The position numbers were made by a program, and so were the translations under genes. From Streptomyces orinoci (GTDB lineage Bacteria; Actinomycetota; Actinomycetes; Streptomycetales; Streptomycetaceae), in assembly GCF_003121295.1 (NCBI RefSeq), contig NZ_PHNC01000029.1, forward strand, positions 992,001 to 1,056,000: DNA of 64,000 bases, written 5' to 3'. Under the pieces are notes generated by a model. It saw nothing but the letters and a program-made list of their open reading frames with translations, was not told the DNA's origin and did not search any database. Positions 58,013-64,000 of the stretch are shown piece after piece; within the stretch, counting starts at the first letter, position 1, and the number at the start of each line of letters is the position of its first letter.

Positions 58013-59191
58013 TCAACCGATGGTGAGGCCGTTCTCAGGGGCCTCGAACCATGGGTGAACGCTTCCGTCGGGCCTGACAGTGACGCCGAACCGGTCAAGG
58101 CTGGGTTCGCCGTGATCGGTCCACCATCTCAGCGCCCGTTCCACCTCGTCCCACAGACTGCGCGATCCCGACTGGTAGACCGTGGCATCCGGCTTACCGC
58201 TGTGAAACTCGACTGCGGCCCATGACCGACTCGCCAGGTCGAAGAACCACGCCTTCCCGCTCTCCTCGTCGGACCGGTTCACGACATGAGCGCAGTCGGA
58301 CACGCACAGACCGATCACGAAGCGTACGGATTCGTACCGGTCCCCCAGCTCCGCGAGGGTGACCCGCGTACTGGACACGTCGGCATCGCCCGGGAACTCC
58401 GGGATGTGCCGGGCAAAGCGGTTCCAGTCGAGGCGCTGAGCCCGCAGCTTCATGAACTCCACCATGCGGAGGAACGGCCCGCGGGCGCTGCCGTCGTCGG
58501 CCATGGTCAGCCGGACAAGGGCGTCCTGGTCGCTGTGGTGGGTGCCCCAGGGAGCGAGGATGATCCCGCCTGGGCGGGTCTGCTCCAGCCACGCGGGCGG
58601 GATGGCTCGCACACCCACGGTCGCGATCACGCGGTCATACGGGGCCCCCTCCGGCCACCCATGGCGACCGTCCACGTTGACTACCTCCGGGCTGAGCCCG
58701 GCGCGTTTCAAGGCATCGCGGGCCTGCTTGGTGACGGAGGGGTCGATCTCGACACTGACGACGCCGGAGCCGCCCAACCGGTGGGCGAGCAGTCCGGCGT
58801 TCCAGCCCGTGCCCGTGCCGATTTCGAGCACCCGCATGCCTTCCGTCATGTCCAGGTCGCGAAGCATGGCGGCGACCACTGACGGCATGCTCGCCGAGCT
58901 GGTCGGCACGGCTCCCGGTTCGACGCCGGTGTGCCGGCCGTCGTCCCACTGTGTGACGAGTGGGACGTTCGCGTACGCGGATCGCTCCCACGCTTGCGGG
59001 TCCTCAGCGCGGGACACGGGGACGCTGCGGCCGGTGGCCATGTCGTACGACCAGACGAGATCCGGCAGGAACAGCGCGCGGGGAACGGCCCTGAAAGTCT
59101 CGGCCCATTCGGGCGTCAGGGCTCCGCTGTCGAGGAGGGACCGCGCCAGTTCGTCACCGGCGCGGCCGTCCTGCTCAGAGGGGAGCGTCAC
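58013..59191 (-). CDS. PIMT-type O-methyltransferase with C-terminal extension (RiPP-associated type)
   Basis: 392 aa, GTG at 59191 with GGGAAG 8 bases upstream. Residues 1-215 are a protein-L-isoaspartate methyltransferase fold: AVPRALFLPD, PTSSASMPSVVAAML in the substrate-loop position, SAM motif I RVLEIGTGTGWNAGLLA (120-136), VVSVEID and PYDRVIATVGVRAIPPAWLEQTRPGG. The 177-residue C-terminal part is absent from housekeeping PIMT (about 210-230 aa) but typical of PIMT homologues in lanthipeptide, lasso, graspetide and imiditide/pamtide clusters. These methylate Asp in a precursor peptide, giving aspartimide or isoaspartate. A 33-residue Asp-Gly-rich peptide gene lies 30 bases upstream. No ATP-grasp or lanthionine enzyme is nearby. 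Confidence 0.85.
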   Translation of the reverse strand: MTLPSEQDGRAGDELARSLLDSGALTPEWAETFRAVPRALFLPDLVWSYDMATGRSVPVSRAEDPQAWERSAYANVPLVTQWDDGRHTGVEPGAVPTSSASMPSVVAAMLRDLDMTEGMRVLEIGTGTGWNAGLLAHRLGGSGVVSVEIDPSVTKQARDALKRAGLSPEVVNVDGRHGWPEGAPYDRVIATVGVRAIPPAWLEQTRPGGIILAPWGTHHSDQDALVRLTMADDGSARGPFLRMVEFMKLRAQRLDWNRFARHIPEFPGDADVSSTRVTLAELGDRYESVRFVIGLCVSDCAHVVNRSDEESGKAWFFDLASRSWAAVEFHSGKPDATVYQSGSRSLWDEVERALRWWTDHGEPSLDRFGVTVRPDGSVHPWFEAPENGLTIG

Positions 59192-59221
59192 TTGCGGTGC
59201 TTCCCATCGCCTTCGGGCATG

Positions 59222-59323
59222 TCACCATCCGGGGGGCGGCGGTGGGGGTGGCGTCCAGGGCTGGCCGGGAACCTTGTCCCCGTCGCCTCCGTCACCCCTG
59301 TTCCCCACGATCGGTCCCGTCAT
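59222..59323 (-). CDS. 33-residue Asp-Gly/Pro-rich peptide, candidate RiPP precursor
   Basis: ATG at 59321-59323 with GGGAGGG 8 bases upstream, stop at 59222. It begins MTGPIVGN, then RGDGGDGDK with two Asp-Gly sites and a third Asp, then VPGQPW, then T followed by seven Pro and a final GW. It has no signal sequence or membrane segment. Asp-Gly is the most aspartimide-prone dipeptide, and the next gene (58013-59191) is a PIMT-type methyltransferase, so this may be its substrate. Alternatively it is a small structural protein. The strong ribosome site and operon position argue for translation. Confidence 0.6.
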   Translation of the reverse strand: MTGPIVGNRGDGGDGDKVPGQPWTPPPPPPPGW

Positions 59324-59449
59324 CGTCGGACCCTCCCTATGGACTTGCGCGGAACCCGTAAGGCGGGAGTGGCGAACGGGGTCGTGCGACCCGGCCCCAA
59401 CTCGGGGCTGGTGTCTCAACGGTGAATCATTGCCATAGCCCCATGGGCC

Positions 59450-59701
59450 TCACCGCCACGCTCCGGGCTCCGCGCAGACTGTTTCGCGTGTGGTGCGCTC
59501 GTACAGCCCGTGCCTGGTCTGGGCGCAGTGAGCGGCGATCCACCGGACGAGCTCGTCCGGGCTGTGTACATCGCCGGACGTGGCCCCGCAGTCCCGCTCG
59601 TCTCCGGTGACGCACACGGCGGTGAACGTCGGCAGCGTCAGGGGGTCGGCCTCCGCCCGGACGGTGTAGTCACGGAAGCGGTAGCGGGTGGTGGTGCCCA
59701 T
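59450..59701 (-). CDS. DUF7848-like small protein
   Basis: 83 aa. Its ATG overlaps the stop of the upstream gene (TAATG on the minus strand). The pattern YRFRDYTVRAE, FTAVCVTGDERDCGATSGDV, WIAAHCAQTRHGLYERTT matches small streptomycete proteins that I believe are DUF7848. Cys and His at CVTGDERDC and HC-H suggest a zinc-binding fold. Part of the four small overlapping genes leading to the peptide and methyltransferase. The 126 bases to the peptide gene hold no ORF of note. Function unknown. Confidence 0.6.
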   Translation of the reverse strand: MGTTTRYRFRDYTVRAEADPLTLPTFTAVCVTGDERDCGATSGDVHSPDELVRWIAAHCAQTRHGLYERTTRETVCAEPGAWR

Positions 59702-59892
59702 TAGTGTGCCTCTCGCCGGTGTCGTGCCATCAGGACCCGGAGGTCGGTCGCCGCGCTGAAGTCCCCGCCCTGGTTCGCGGACTTGGCCAATTCCAGGTAG
59801 CGGGCGCAGTCCGTACAGCCGGGGACGGGCTCCGGCGCGGAGGGCGGGAACTGGGGTAGGATCGCGGCCACTTGCCGTCCGGGGCCGCTCAC
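59701..59892 (-). CDS. Small hypothetical protein with CTDC motif
   Basis: 63 aa, GTG at 59892 overlapping the stop of the upstream gene (GTGA). It has a Pro-rich N-terminus, then CTDCARYLELAKSANQGGDFSAATDLRVLMARHRREAH: a CxxC pair and a C-terminal His-containing helix that together could bind zinc. Tight coupling on both sides (overlaps of one to four bases) indicates a real operon member. Function unknown. Confidence 0.55.
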   Translation of the reverse strand: MSGPGRQVAAILPQFPPSAPEPVPGCTDCARYLELAKSANQGGDFSAATDLRVLMARHRREAH

Positions 59893-60110
59893 AGCCGCGT
59901 GCCCCAGCTGCGTTCGTTGGCGTCGCGGACGCGCAGCCTCAGCGCCTCATCGGCGGTGACGGGCTTCACATCGCGCGGCTCCGCGTCCCATTGCTGACCG
60001 CCACCCTGCGGGCGCAGGCAGAACCGCCCGTTGTGCCGCGCCATGGCCACGCCCACGCGGTCACGCTTGGTGTCATGAGCCAGGGTGCCGACGCTCGGAG
60101 GCTCAGGCAT
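59889..60110 (-). CDS. Small hypothetical protein
   Basis: 73 aa, ATG at 60110 with GGGGAGGCGAG upstream, overlapping the previous gene by 8 bases. SVGTLAHDTKRDRVGVAMARHNGRFCLRPQGGGQQWDAEPRDVKPVTADEAL reads as a small beta-barrel (PRC-barrel-like or SH3-like), a pattern common among streptomycete accessory genes. No enzymatic motif. Second gene of the methyltransferase operon. Confidence 0.55.
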   Translation of the reverse strand: MPEPPSVGTLAHDTKRDRVGVAMARHNGRFCLRPQGGGQQWDAEPRDVKPVTADEALRLRVRDANERSWGTRL

Positions 60111-60465
60111 CGCCGCTCGCCTCCCCGGGGACGGGGATGCGCCGCCCGCGCGACTCCGCGACCCTGAGCACATCCGACAGGGCCTCGGTCAGCCGGGACG
60201 ACAGCCACCGGTACTCGATCGCCGACAGGGCGCGGGCGCCGGGCTTCAGGACGCCCCGGGCGTGCTCCAACAACTCGGCTCCCATGCCGAGTTGTACCGC
60301 TTCGATGCTGTCGGCCAGCTCGGAGAGGACGCTCCCGTCATCGGTACGCAGGTAACAGGGAAGCCCTTCCGGGGCGGACCACGGCAGTAAGCGGGCCCTC
60401 GGTTCGCCCGCAGCCGCGTCGTAGAGTTCCCGGCGCCGAAGCCGGTCCGCGTCGCTCCTCGGCAT
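60103..60465 (-). CDS. First gene of the methyltransferase operon; contains a TTA codon
   Basis: 120 aa, ATG at 60465. Soluble, mostly helical: DADRLRRRELYDAAAGEPRARLLPW, then YLRTDDGSVLSELADSIEAVQLGMGAELLEHARGVL and SAIEYRWLSSRLTEALSDVLRVAESRG. Residue 26 is Leu encoded by TTA (60390-60388), the only in-frame TTA I found in the window, so translation should need the bldA tRNA, and the overlapping downstream genes may be affected through coupling. No family recognised. Confidence 0.6.
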   Translation of the reverse strand: MPRSDADRLRRRELYDAAAGEPRARLLPWSAPEGLPCYLRTDDGSVLSELADSIEAVQLGMGAELLEHARGVLKPGARALSAIEYRWLSSRLTEALSDVLRVAESRGRRIPVPGEASGDA

Positions 60466-60579
60466 GATCGCTGCACCCTCGGGTCTTGGTCGGTGGAACG
60501 GGTACGGCGACGGTACTTACGTGACGCGGGGTGCCGCCATGGTCACAGTGTGGCAGTTCGCTGTGCATGGCCGACGAAC

Positions 60580-60596
60580 TACCACGCTTCGTGGTA
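60580..60596. promoter_or_regulatory. Candidate operator palindrome upstream of the methyltransferase operon
   Basis: taccacgcttcgtggta has perfect 7-bp arms around a 3-base centre, 115 bases upstream of the operon start and 107 bases before the small plus-strand ORF at 60703. A second, looser dyad, cacag-N13-ctgtg, lies at 60545-60566. The XRE regulator of 61911-63158 is a possible binder. Confidence 0.45.
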
Positions 60597-60702
60597 CCTC
60601 GTTGCCGACATCGCCTTTCCTGCGCGCTCGCGGAACGGAAGCCGAGCACCGGCCCGGGCGCCATTTAACGGCGACCGGGCTTGGTCCTTTCAGTGGAGCG
60701 TC

Positions 60703-60867
60703 ATGACCAGCGACCCGATCGCTCAGCGTACGGACACCGGCCTCGACCGCACCCGGCAGCCAGTCGGCGAGACCCTGGGCCGTGCCGACGCCAAAGTGGC
60801 GTCCAAGGAAGCGCCCGCAGACGCCTGGTTCACCACTCGCGGTTCACGCTCTCGCAGGAGGCGGTGA
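60703..60867 (+). CDS. Possible small protein, 54 aa
   Basis: ATG at 60703 with TGGAGCG just upstream. Hydrophilic and basic at its end: TDTGLDRTRQPVGETLGRADAKVASKEAPADAWFTT, then RSRRRR. Its 3' end overlaps the convergent secreted-protein gene by 38 bases. It faces away from the methyltransferase operon across the palindrome at 60580. No family recognised; it could be chance. Confidence 0.35.
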   Translation: MTSDPIAQRTDTGLDRTRQPVGETLGRADAKVASKEAPADAWFTTRGSRSRRRR

Positions 60868-61321
60868 TCAGAGTATTGGACCTGCCGTCTCCCCCCGGCG
60901 GGTTGTCGATCCGCTTGAGGCCAGGGCGTATGCAGTTGTAGCGGTGAATGACCGCGCCTTGGTAGTCATGGAACTCGATGGTGATGAACGCCGGCTTGAA
61001 GAACACCCCGTTCCCCTTGAGCCACTGGTCAACATAATCCTGGGGAGGGTTGCTCCCCCGGAGGAAGCTGATCTCATGGTCCCTGCCCGAGACCGCGAGG
61101 ACCCACTCCGCGGGGCTACCGGCGACGTTGACAAAGAAACTGTGCGCGCCCAGTGCGTCACCGGCCATGAGGTTGCCGTCGTCGAGGGCCGAGGAGGCCG
61201 AGGCCGTCCGCTGGGGAGCCGCGTCGGCGGGGCTCACGGCGAGACCGCACGCTGCGGCAGCGATCGCCATGGCGGCAGTCGCCTTGCCGATGCGGTGGAG
61301 TGCGGTGCTGTGATGCGACAT
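60830..61321 (-). CDS. Secreted protein of unknown function
   Basis: 163 aa, ATG at 61321 with TGGAGC 5 bases upstream. A clear Sec signal (IGKATAAMAIAAAACGLAVSPADA) is cleaved near residue 35. The mature part has FFVNVAGSPAEWVLAVSGRDHEISFLRG and FITIEFHDYQGAVIHRYNCIRPG, with two Cys (NCIR and SCES) positioned for one disulfide. Predicted beta-rich. No family I can name. Confidence 0.7.
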   Translation of the reverse strand: MSHHSTALHRIGKATAAMAIAAAACGLAVSPADAAPQRTASASSALDDGNLMAGDALGAHSFFVNVAGSPAEWVLAVSGRDHEISFLRGSNPPQDYVDQWLKGNGVFFKPAFITIEFHDYQGAVIHRYNCIRPGLKRIDNPPGGDGRSNTLITASCESVNREW

Positions 61322-61528
61322 GATGCTCCATTCCGATCATGAGCTTTGAGAAGGCCATTCCATCCCCGGAGAGCGGCGATTGTCACCATAGGGCCGGAAT
61401 TTGGCTTGATCCGCTCGGAGATCTCCGGCGCGGTCCGGGGAGGACACGGATCAGGCCGGGATGCTCGCGGTCCACATGGACGCCCTCGCCGGCGTTCTCG
61501 CCCACATCCCCGGGGCCTGGAAGACGGG

Positions 61529-61858
61529 CTGACCCCCATCGACCTGCTCATCGCTCACAAGATCGAGCACTGGGACCGCGCATTCCGCACCCACGGGCTG
61601 GACGACACCGTCCCGGCTGCCCTGCTCCCGGCCCTGATCGCCGTGCAGCGCATGGCCCGCGCCAAGGACGAGGACCAGGTCCTGGGCGCCATCCAGGCCG
61701 CCTGGGACTCCTACTACCGCAGGTTCGACAACCCGCTGGACGTCGGCACCGCCGCCGAGCCGGAGGACCCGGAGGAAAGCGATCACCTGACCGAAAGCGC
61801 CTCGATGGAGACTGGGCTGCGATCGGTGCCGACCGCTCCACCGCGGACCAGTAGCTGA
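61529..61858 (+). CDS. Hypothetical protein with unclear start, possibly decayed
   Basis: About 109 aa if it starts at the CTG of 61529. The conserved-looking part is LTPIDLLIAHKIEHWDRAFRTHGLDDTV, then LLPALIAVQRMARAKDEDQVLGAIQAAWDSYYRRFD. There is no ATG/GTG between it and the junk-like upstream frame. A second frame just before it ends HMDALAGVLAHIPGAWKTG at a TGA overlapping the CTG, which looks like a coupled or broken upstream gene (61461-61532). Convergent with the XRE regulator. Confidence 0.4.
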   Translation: MTPIDLLIAHKIEHWDRAFRTHGLDDTVPAALLPALIAVQRMARAKDEDQVLGAIQAAWDSYYRRFDNPLDVGTAAEPEDPEESDHLTESASMETGLRSVPTAPPRTSS

Positions 61859-61910
61859 CCTAGACTCCCGGCACACCGAACCAACGATCCGATGATCCGA
61901 AAGAAACGCC

Positions 61911-63158
61911 CTAGCCGACGACGCCGAGGTAGGCGGCCATATCGCGCATCTCAGTGGTAAGGGTGCGCTTGCGCTTCCGCAAGATCTCTTCCATGGTCTC
62001 TGCGGCCATGCTCTGATGCCGCAGCCACTCGGGGAACGTCTCCCGCACCTGTACCAGTTCTTCCATGGCGGCCGACAGATCACCGGTCCGCGTGTGAGCG
62101 CGCGCCAGATCGAGAGTGAATCGGTTGCCGTCGTTCGTGCTGGGACCGCCAAGGCGCTTCCACGCCTTCGGCGACAGCGCCTCTTCTTCACCCGCCTTGC
62201 GGACTACCGTGCGGGCGTCCCCGACAACAGTGGAGTCCTCAAGTGCCTTCATGGCGACGGTGACCGGTCCGAACACCGACCAGTGCAAAGAGATGTTGCG
62301 GTGAGCTGTGCCGACGGCCGTTGCCGCCACCCGCGCGGCCTTGCGGTACTCCTTGGCCTCCTCAGGGCGGTTGTTCCGCGCGGCAGCGGCGGCGGCTTCC
62401 ATCGCCAAGCCGCCCCACACCGCGTAGTGATCGGGCTCGGCCCGGGTGATCTTGGGCTCCACTACATCCATGCTCTCTGCGGCGACTCGTTCGGCTTCGT
62501 CGAACCGGCTTTGCCGGATCAGCAGCCAACACATGCCGCCGACCCCGGAAGCGGCAGCGAGCATGTCCCCGGCGTTCTTGGCGTCCGCGACCGCGCCTGC
62601 CAGGGCGGTATAGGCGATGTCGTATTGGCGCACCTGCGTGAGGTAGGTGCCTGCCAAGCGCAGTGCCTCAGCGCGGGCCAGAAGCGCTTGCTGATGCTCC
62701 TCGCCGCTGTCGTAGTAGGCAACAGCCTTGGCGGCGTCCCGCAACAGCCCCGGCAACTGGGAGGACACGCTCTTGTAGCTGTCGGAGAAGTACAGAACTC
62801 GTGCGTCCTGGACCGTCCTGCGGAAGGCTCGAAGGTTGGGCTCCTCCTCGGCTGTCTCCGCTACTCGGTCTGCGAGCCCTACCGCCGGGGTCAGCGCGGC
62901 GCGAAGCTGGACGAGGTTGACGCGGTTCGGCTCCTCGGCCTGCCCGACCGGTTCCGGCGCGTCCGATGCCACCAGCGCGGCCGTGGTCACATTCAGGGCG
63001 CGGGCCAGCATGTGAAGCGTCTCCATGCGGACGGTTCCGCCCTGTTCGAGCTTCCGCACGGTTCCGGGTGACACACTGGCCGCGTGGGCCAGTTCTTCCT
63101 GACTCATACCAGCCCGACGCCGGTACTTCCGGACATTGTCCGCGAGTTCCGTGGTCAT
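61911..63158 (-). CDS. XRE-family regulator with TPR-like sensor domain
   Basis: 415 aa, ATG at 63158 with AGGTGAG upstream. HTH at residues 8-65 (VRKYRRRAGMSQEELAHAASVSPGTVRKLEQGGTVRMETLHMLARALNV). The rest is helical TPR-like repeats with FGPVTVAMKAL near 300 and WLRHQSMAAETMEEIL near the end. It shares this layout with 7701-8903. It is the only regulator in the right accessory block and may control the methyltransferase operon or itself (inference). Confidence 0.8.
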   Translation of the reverse strand: MTTELADNVRKYRRRAGMSQEELAHAASVSPGTVRKLEQGGTVRMETLHMLARALNVTTAALVASDAPEPVGQAEEPNRVNLVQLRAALTPAVGLADRVAETAEEEPNLRAFRRTVQDARVLYFSDSYKSVSSQLPGLLRDAAKAVAYYDSGEEHQQALLARAEALRLAGTYLTQVRQYDIAYTALAGAVADAKNAGDMLAAASGVGGMCWLLIRQSRFDEAERVAAESMDVVEPKITRAEPDHYAVWGGLAMEAAAAAARNNRPEEAKEYRKAARVAATAVGTAHRNISLHWSVFGPVTVAMKALEDSTVVGDARTVVRKAGEEEALSPKAWKRLGGPSTNDGNRFTLDLARAHTRTGDLSAAMEELVQVRETFPEWLRHQSMAAETMEEILRKRKRTLTTEMRDMAAYLGVVG

Positions 63159-63475
63159 CTGCTCACCTGCCTCTGGTTGCCACGGTACGCCGGGTGCCCG
63201 AACTGCCCAGCGCTATCGCGGCAGATACCCACTCAGGGACCGGCTCGATCCGGTGTCAGCACCACCATGTGACACATGACAGTTGCGGACGGTGATCGCG
63301 AAGTGGCCGGTGCCGGAGGGTTAATGGGGCAACAGACGGCGAAGAATCCGTGAAGGGTGCCCCCCGGCAAGACAATTGGGGGCAGAGGGAATTAGTGTTC
63401 GGCTTTATGGCCGAGGGGGGAGACGTACGGCCCCCCGCAGTACGGCCGCCGGTCTCTCAAGGAAGCAGCCTTTCG
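63159..63475. other. Divergent promoter region before the transglycosylase gene
   Basis: 317 bases between the XRE regulator and the partial transglycosylase gene. It includes AT-richer patches (ggaattagtg, 63388-63397) and an AAGGAA ribosome site at about 63459. No ORF or clear operator. Confidence 0.4.
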
Positions 63476-64000
63476 GTGAAGATACTTGGTACTCGCGCCG
63501 CCAGCGTCTCCCGACAGGGACTGTGCACGGCTCTGCTGGTCGCCAGCCTGAGCGCCGCCGTCGGCGCCGCGCCGGCGCACAGCACCGCGGACCACGACGA
63601 TCCCGCACCCACGCCCGGCAACCCGCAGAGCCAGCCGCATGGCTCCCCCAACCTCACCCTCCCCGACCTGGTCCCACGGCCCGGCGCCTCCGGCGGACCC
63701 GGCCGCGACCTCGGCACCGGTGCCGTCCCGGACGGTGCCACCGGCATTCCGGCCACCGCGCTGGCCGCCTACCGGAACGCCGAGAAGATAGCCAAGGAGC
63801 AGTGGCCGGACTGCCATGTGCCCTGGGAACTGATCGCGGGCATCGGCAAGGTGGAGTCCGAGCACGCCGCCAACTACGGACTGCGCTCCGACGGCTCCAC
63901 CGAGAAGAGAATCATCGGGCCCGCCCTGGACGGCGGGCAGTTCGCCCTGGTCCGGGCCACCGACGGCGGCCGCTGGACCGGCGACCCGGTCTACGACCAC
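63476..64000 (+). CDS. Secreted lytic transglycosylase, 3' end outside the window
   Basis: GTG at 63476, 175 codons to the window edge, open throughout. A signal peptide (GLCTALLVASLSAAVGAAPAHS) is followed by a Pro/Gly-rich linker to about residue 85, then IPATALAAYRNAEKIAKEQWPDCHVPWELIAGIGKVESEHAANYG, where the Glu of GKVESEH is the expected catalytic residue of GH23/MltB-like murein transglycosylases. GRWTGDPVYDH near the edge is typical of the streptomycete family. It should cleave peptidoglycan glycan chains outside the cell. Confidence 0.85.
   Translation, partial: MKILGTRAASVSRQGLCTALLVASLSAAVGAAPAHSTADHDDPAPTPGNPQSQPHGSPNLTLPDLVPRPGASGGPGRDLGTGAVPDGATGIPATALAAYRNAEKIAKEQWPDCHVPWELIAGIGKVESEHAANYGLRSDGSTEKRIIGPALDGGQFALVRATDGGRWTGDPVYDH

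Noticed and set aside
58013..59191. Housekeeping protein-L-isoaspartate repair methyltransferase
   Set aside because: The protein is about 180 residues longer than repair PIMT, has an altered loop before SAM motif I and lies in a small-gene operon, so a dedicated substrate is more likely. Not fully excluded.
59427..59615. 62-codon frames on both strands around the DUF7848-like gene
   Set aside because: They overlap the coupled DUF7848-like gene out of frame or antisense and lack ribosome sites.
57521..63475. Integrated element (ICE or prophage) in the right accessory block
   Set aside because: No integrase, replication gene, transfer gene, tRNA boundary or att-like direct repeat was found; gene content only suggests horizontal exchange.
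63392..64000. 202-codon minus-strand frame at the window edge
   Set aside because: The plus strand has a GTG start with signal peptide and transglycosylase motif over the same bases; the minus frame is a shadow.

Overview
The window is high-GC chromosomal DNA with almost exclusively G/C third codon positions and the gene families of a streptomycete: a UUA-reading tRNA-Leu (bldA type), paired rpf muralytic factors with a ydaO riboswitch, a SigB/SigF-class sigma factor with anti-sigma partners, a hut cluster, DUF6415, DUF6479 and XRE-TPR regulators. From memory, the order sigma module, hut, cystathionine beta-synthase, thiolase, ABC pair, CFA synthase, ndh, ppx, ftsB, eno, rpfA, P450, mazG, mfd, ABC pair matches the conserved core of Streptomyces chromosomes (around SCO3066 to SCO3111 of S. 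coelicolor). That match was not checked by alignment.

Layout. 65-2849: operon for three exported proteins ending in an LPQTG sortase substrate. 2982-5232: anti-sigma kinase-like protein, STAS antagonist and sigma factor. 5326-6458: HxlR regulator divergent from a nucleotide-binding reductase. 6589-10147: accessory block (decayed small gene, DUF6415, recombinase-like protein, XRE-TPR regulator, HTH protein). 10144-20514: histidine utilisation (hutU, an M20 amidohydrolase, hutF, hutI, a racemase) with a decarboxylase homologue, a membrane protein and an RpiR regulator. 20780-30093: metabolic genes (MatB-like CoA ligase, cystathionine beta-synthase, GDSL hydrolase, thiolase, Bax1). 30298-30380: bldA tRNA. 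30775-34121 and 54174-57520: two paralogous MacB-type ABC exporters. 34200-41144: CFA synthase, NADH dehydrogenase with a Rex-like operator, ppx, DUF501, ftsB, eno. 41415-43616: two Rpf/LysM muralytic enzymes, the first behind a c-di-AMP riboswitch. 43730-53876: P450, small exported proteins, mazG, SurA-like lipoprotein, DUF2079 protein, mfd.

The right end, 58013-63158, is an accessory block. An operon of four small overlapping genes leads to a 33-residue peptide with two Asp-Gly motifs and a PIMT-type methyltransferase with a C-terminal extension. This resembles the pamtide/imiditide class of aspartimide/isoaspartate RiPPs and is the best candidate for an undescribed system. Its first gene carries the only TTA codon I found in the window, so it may depend on the bldA tRNA encoded 30 kb away. 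An XRE-TPR regulator lies nearby. The window ends inside a secreted lytic transglycosylase gene.

A family of dispersed GC-rich repeats sits in the gaps between genes, with two copies apparently absorbed into a coding sequence (65-1222). A second element with GGTTGTG/CACAACC ends shows a compensated base-pair change between copies. Several gaps hold perfect hairpin terminators. No rRNA, IS element, prophage or CRISPR array was seen.
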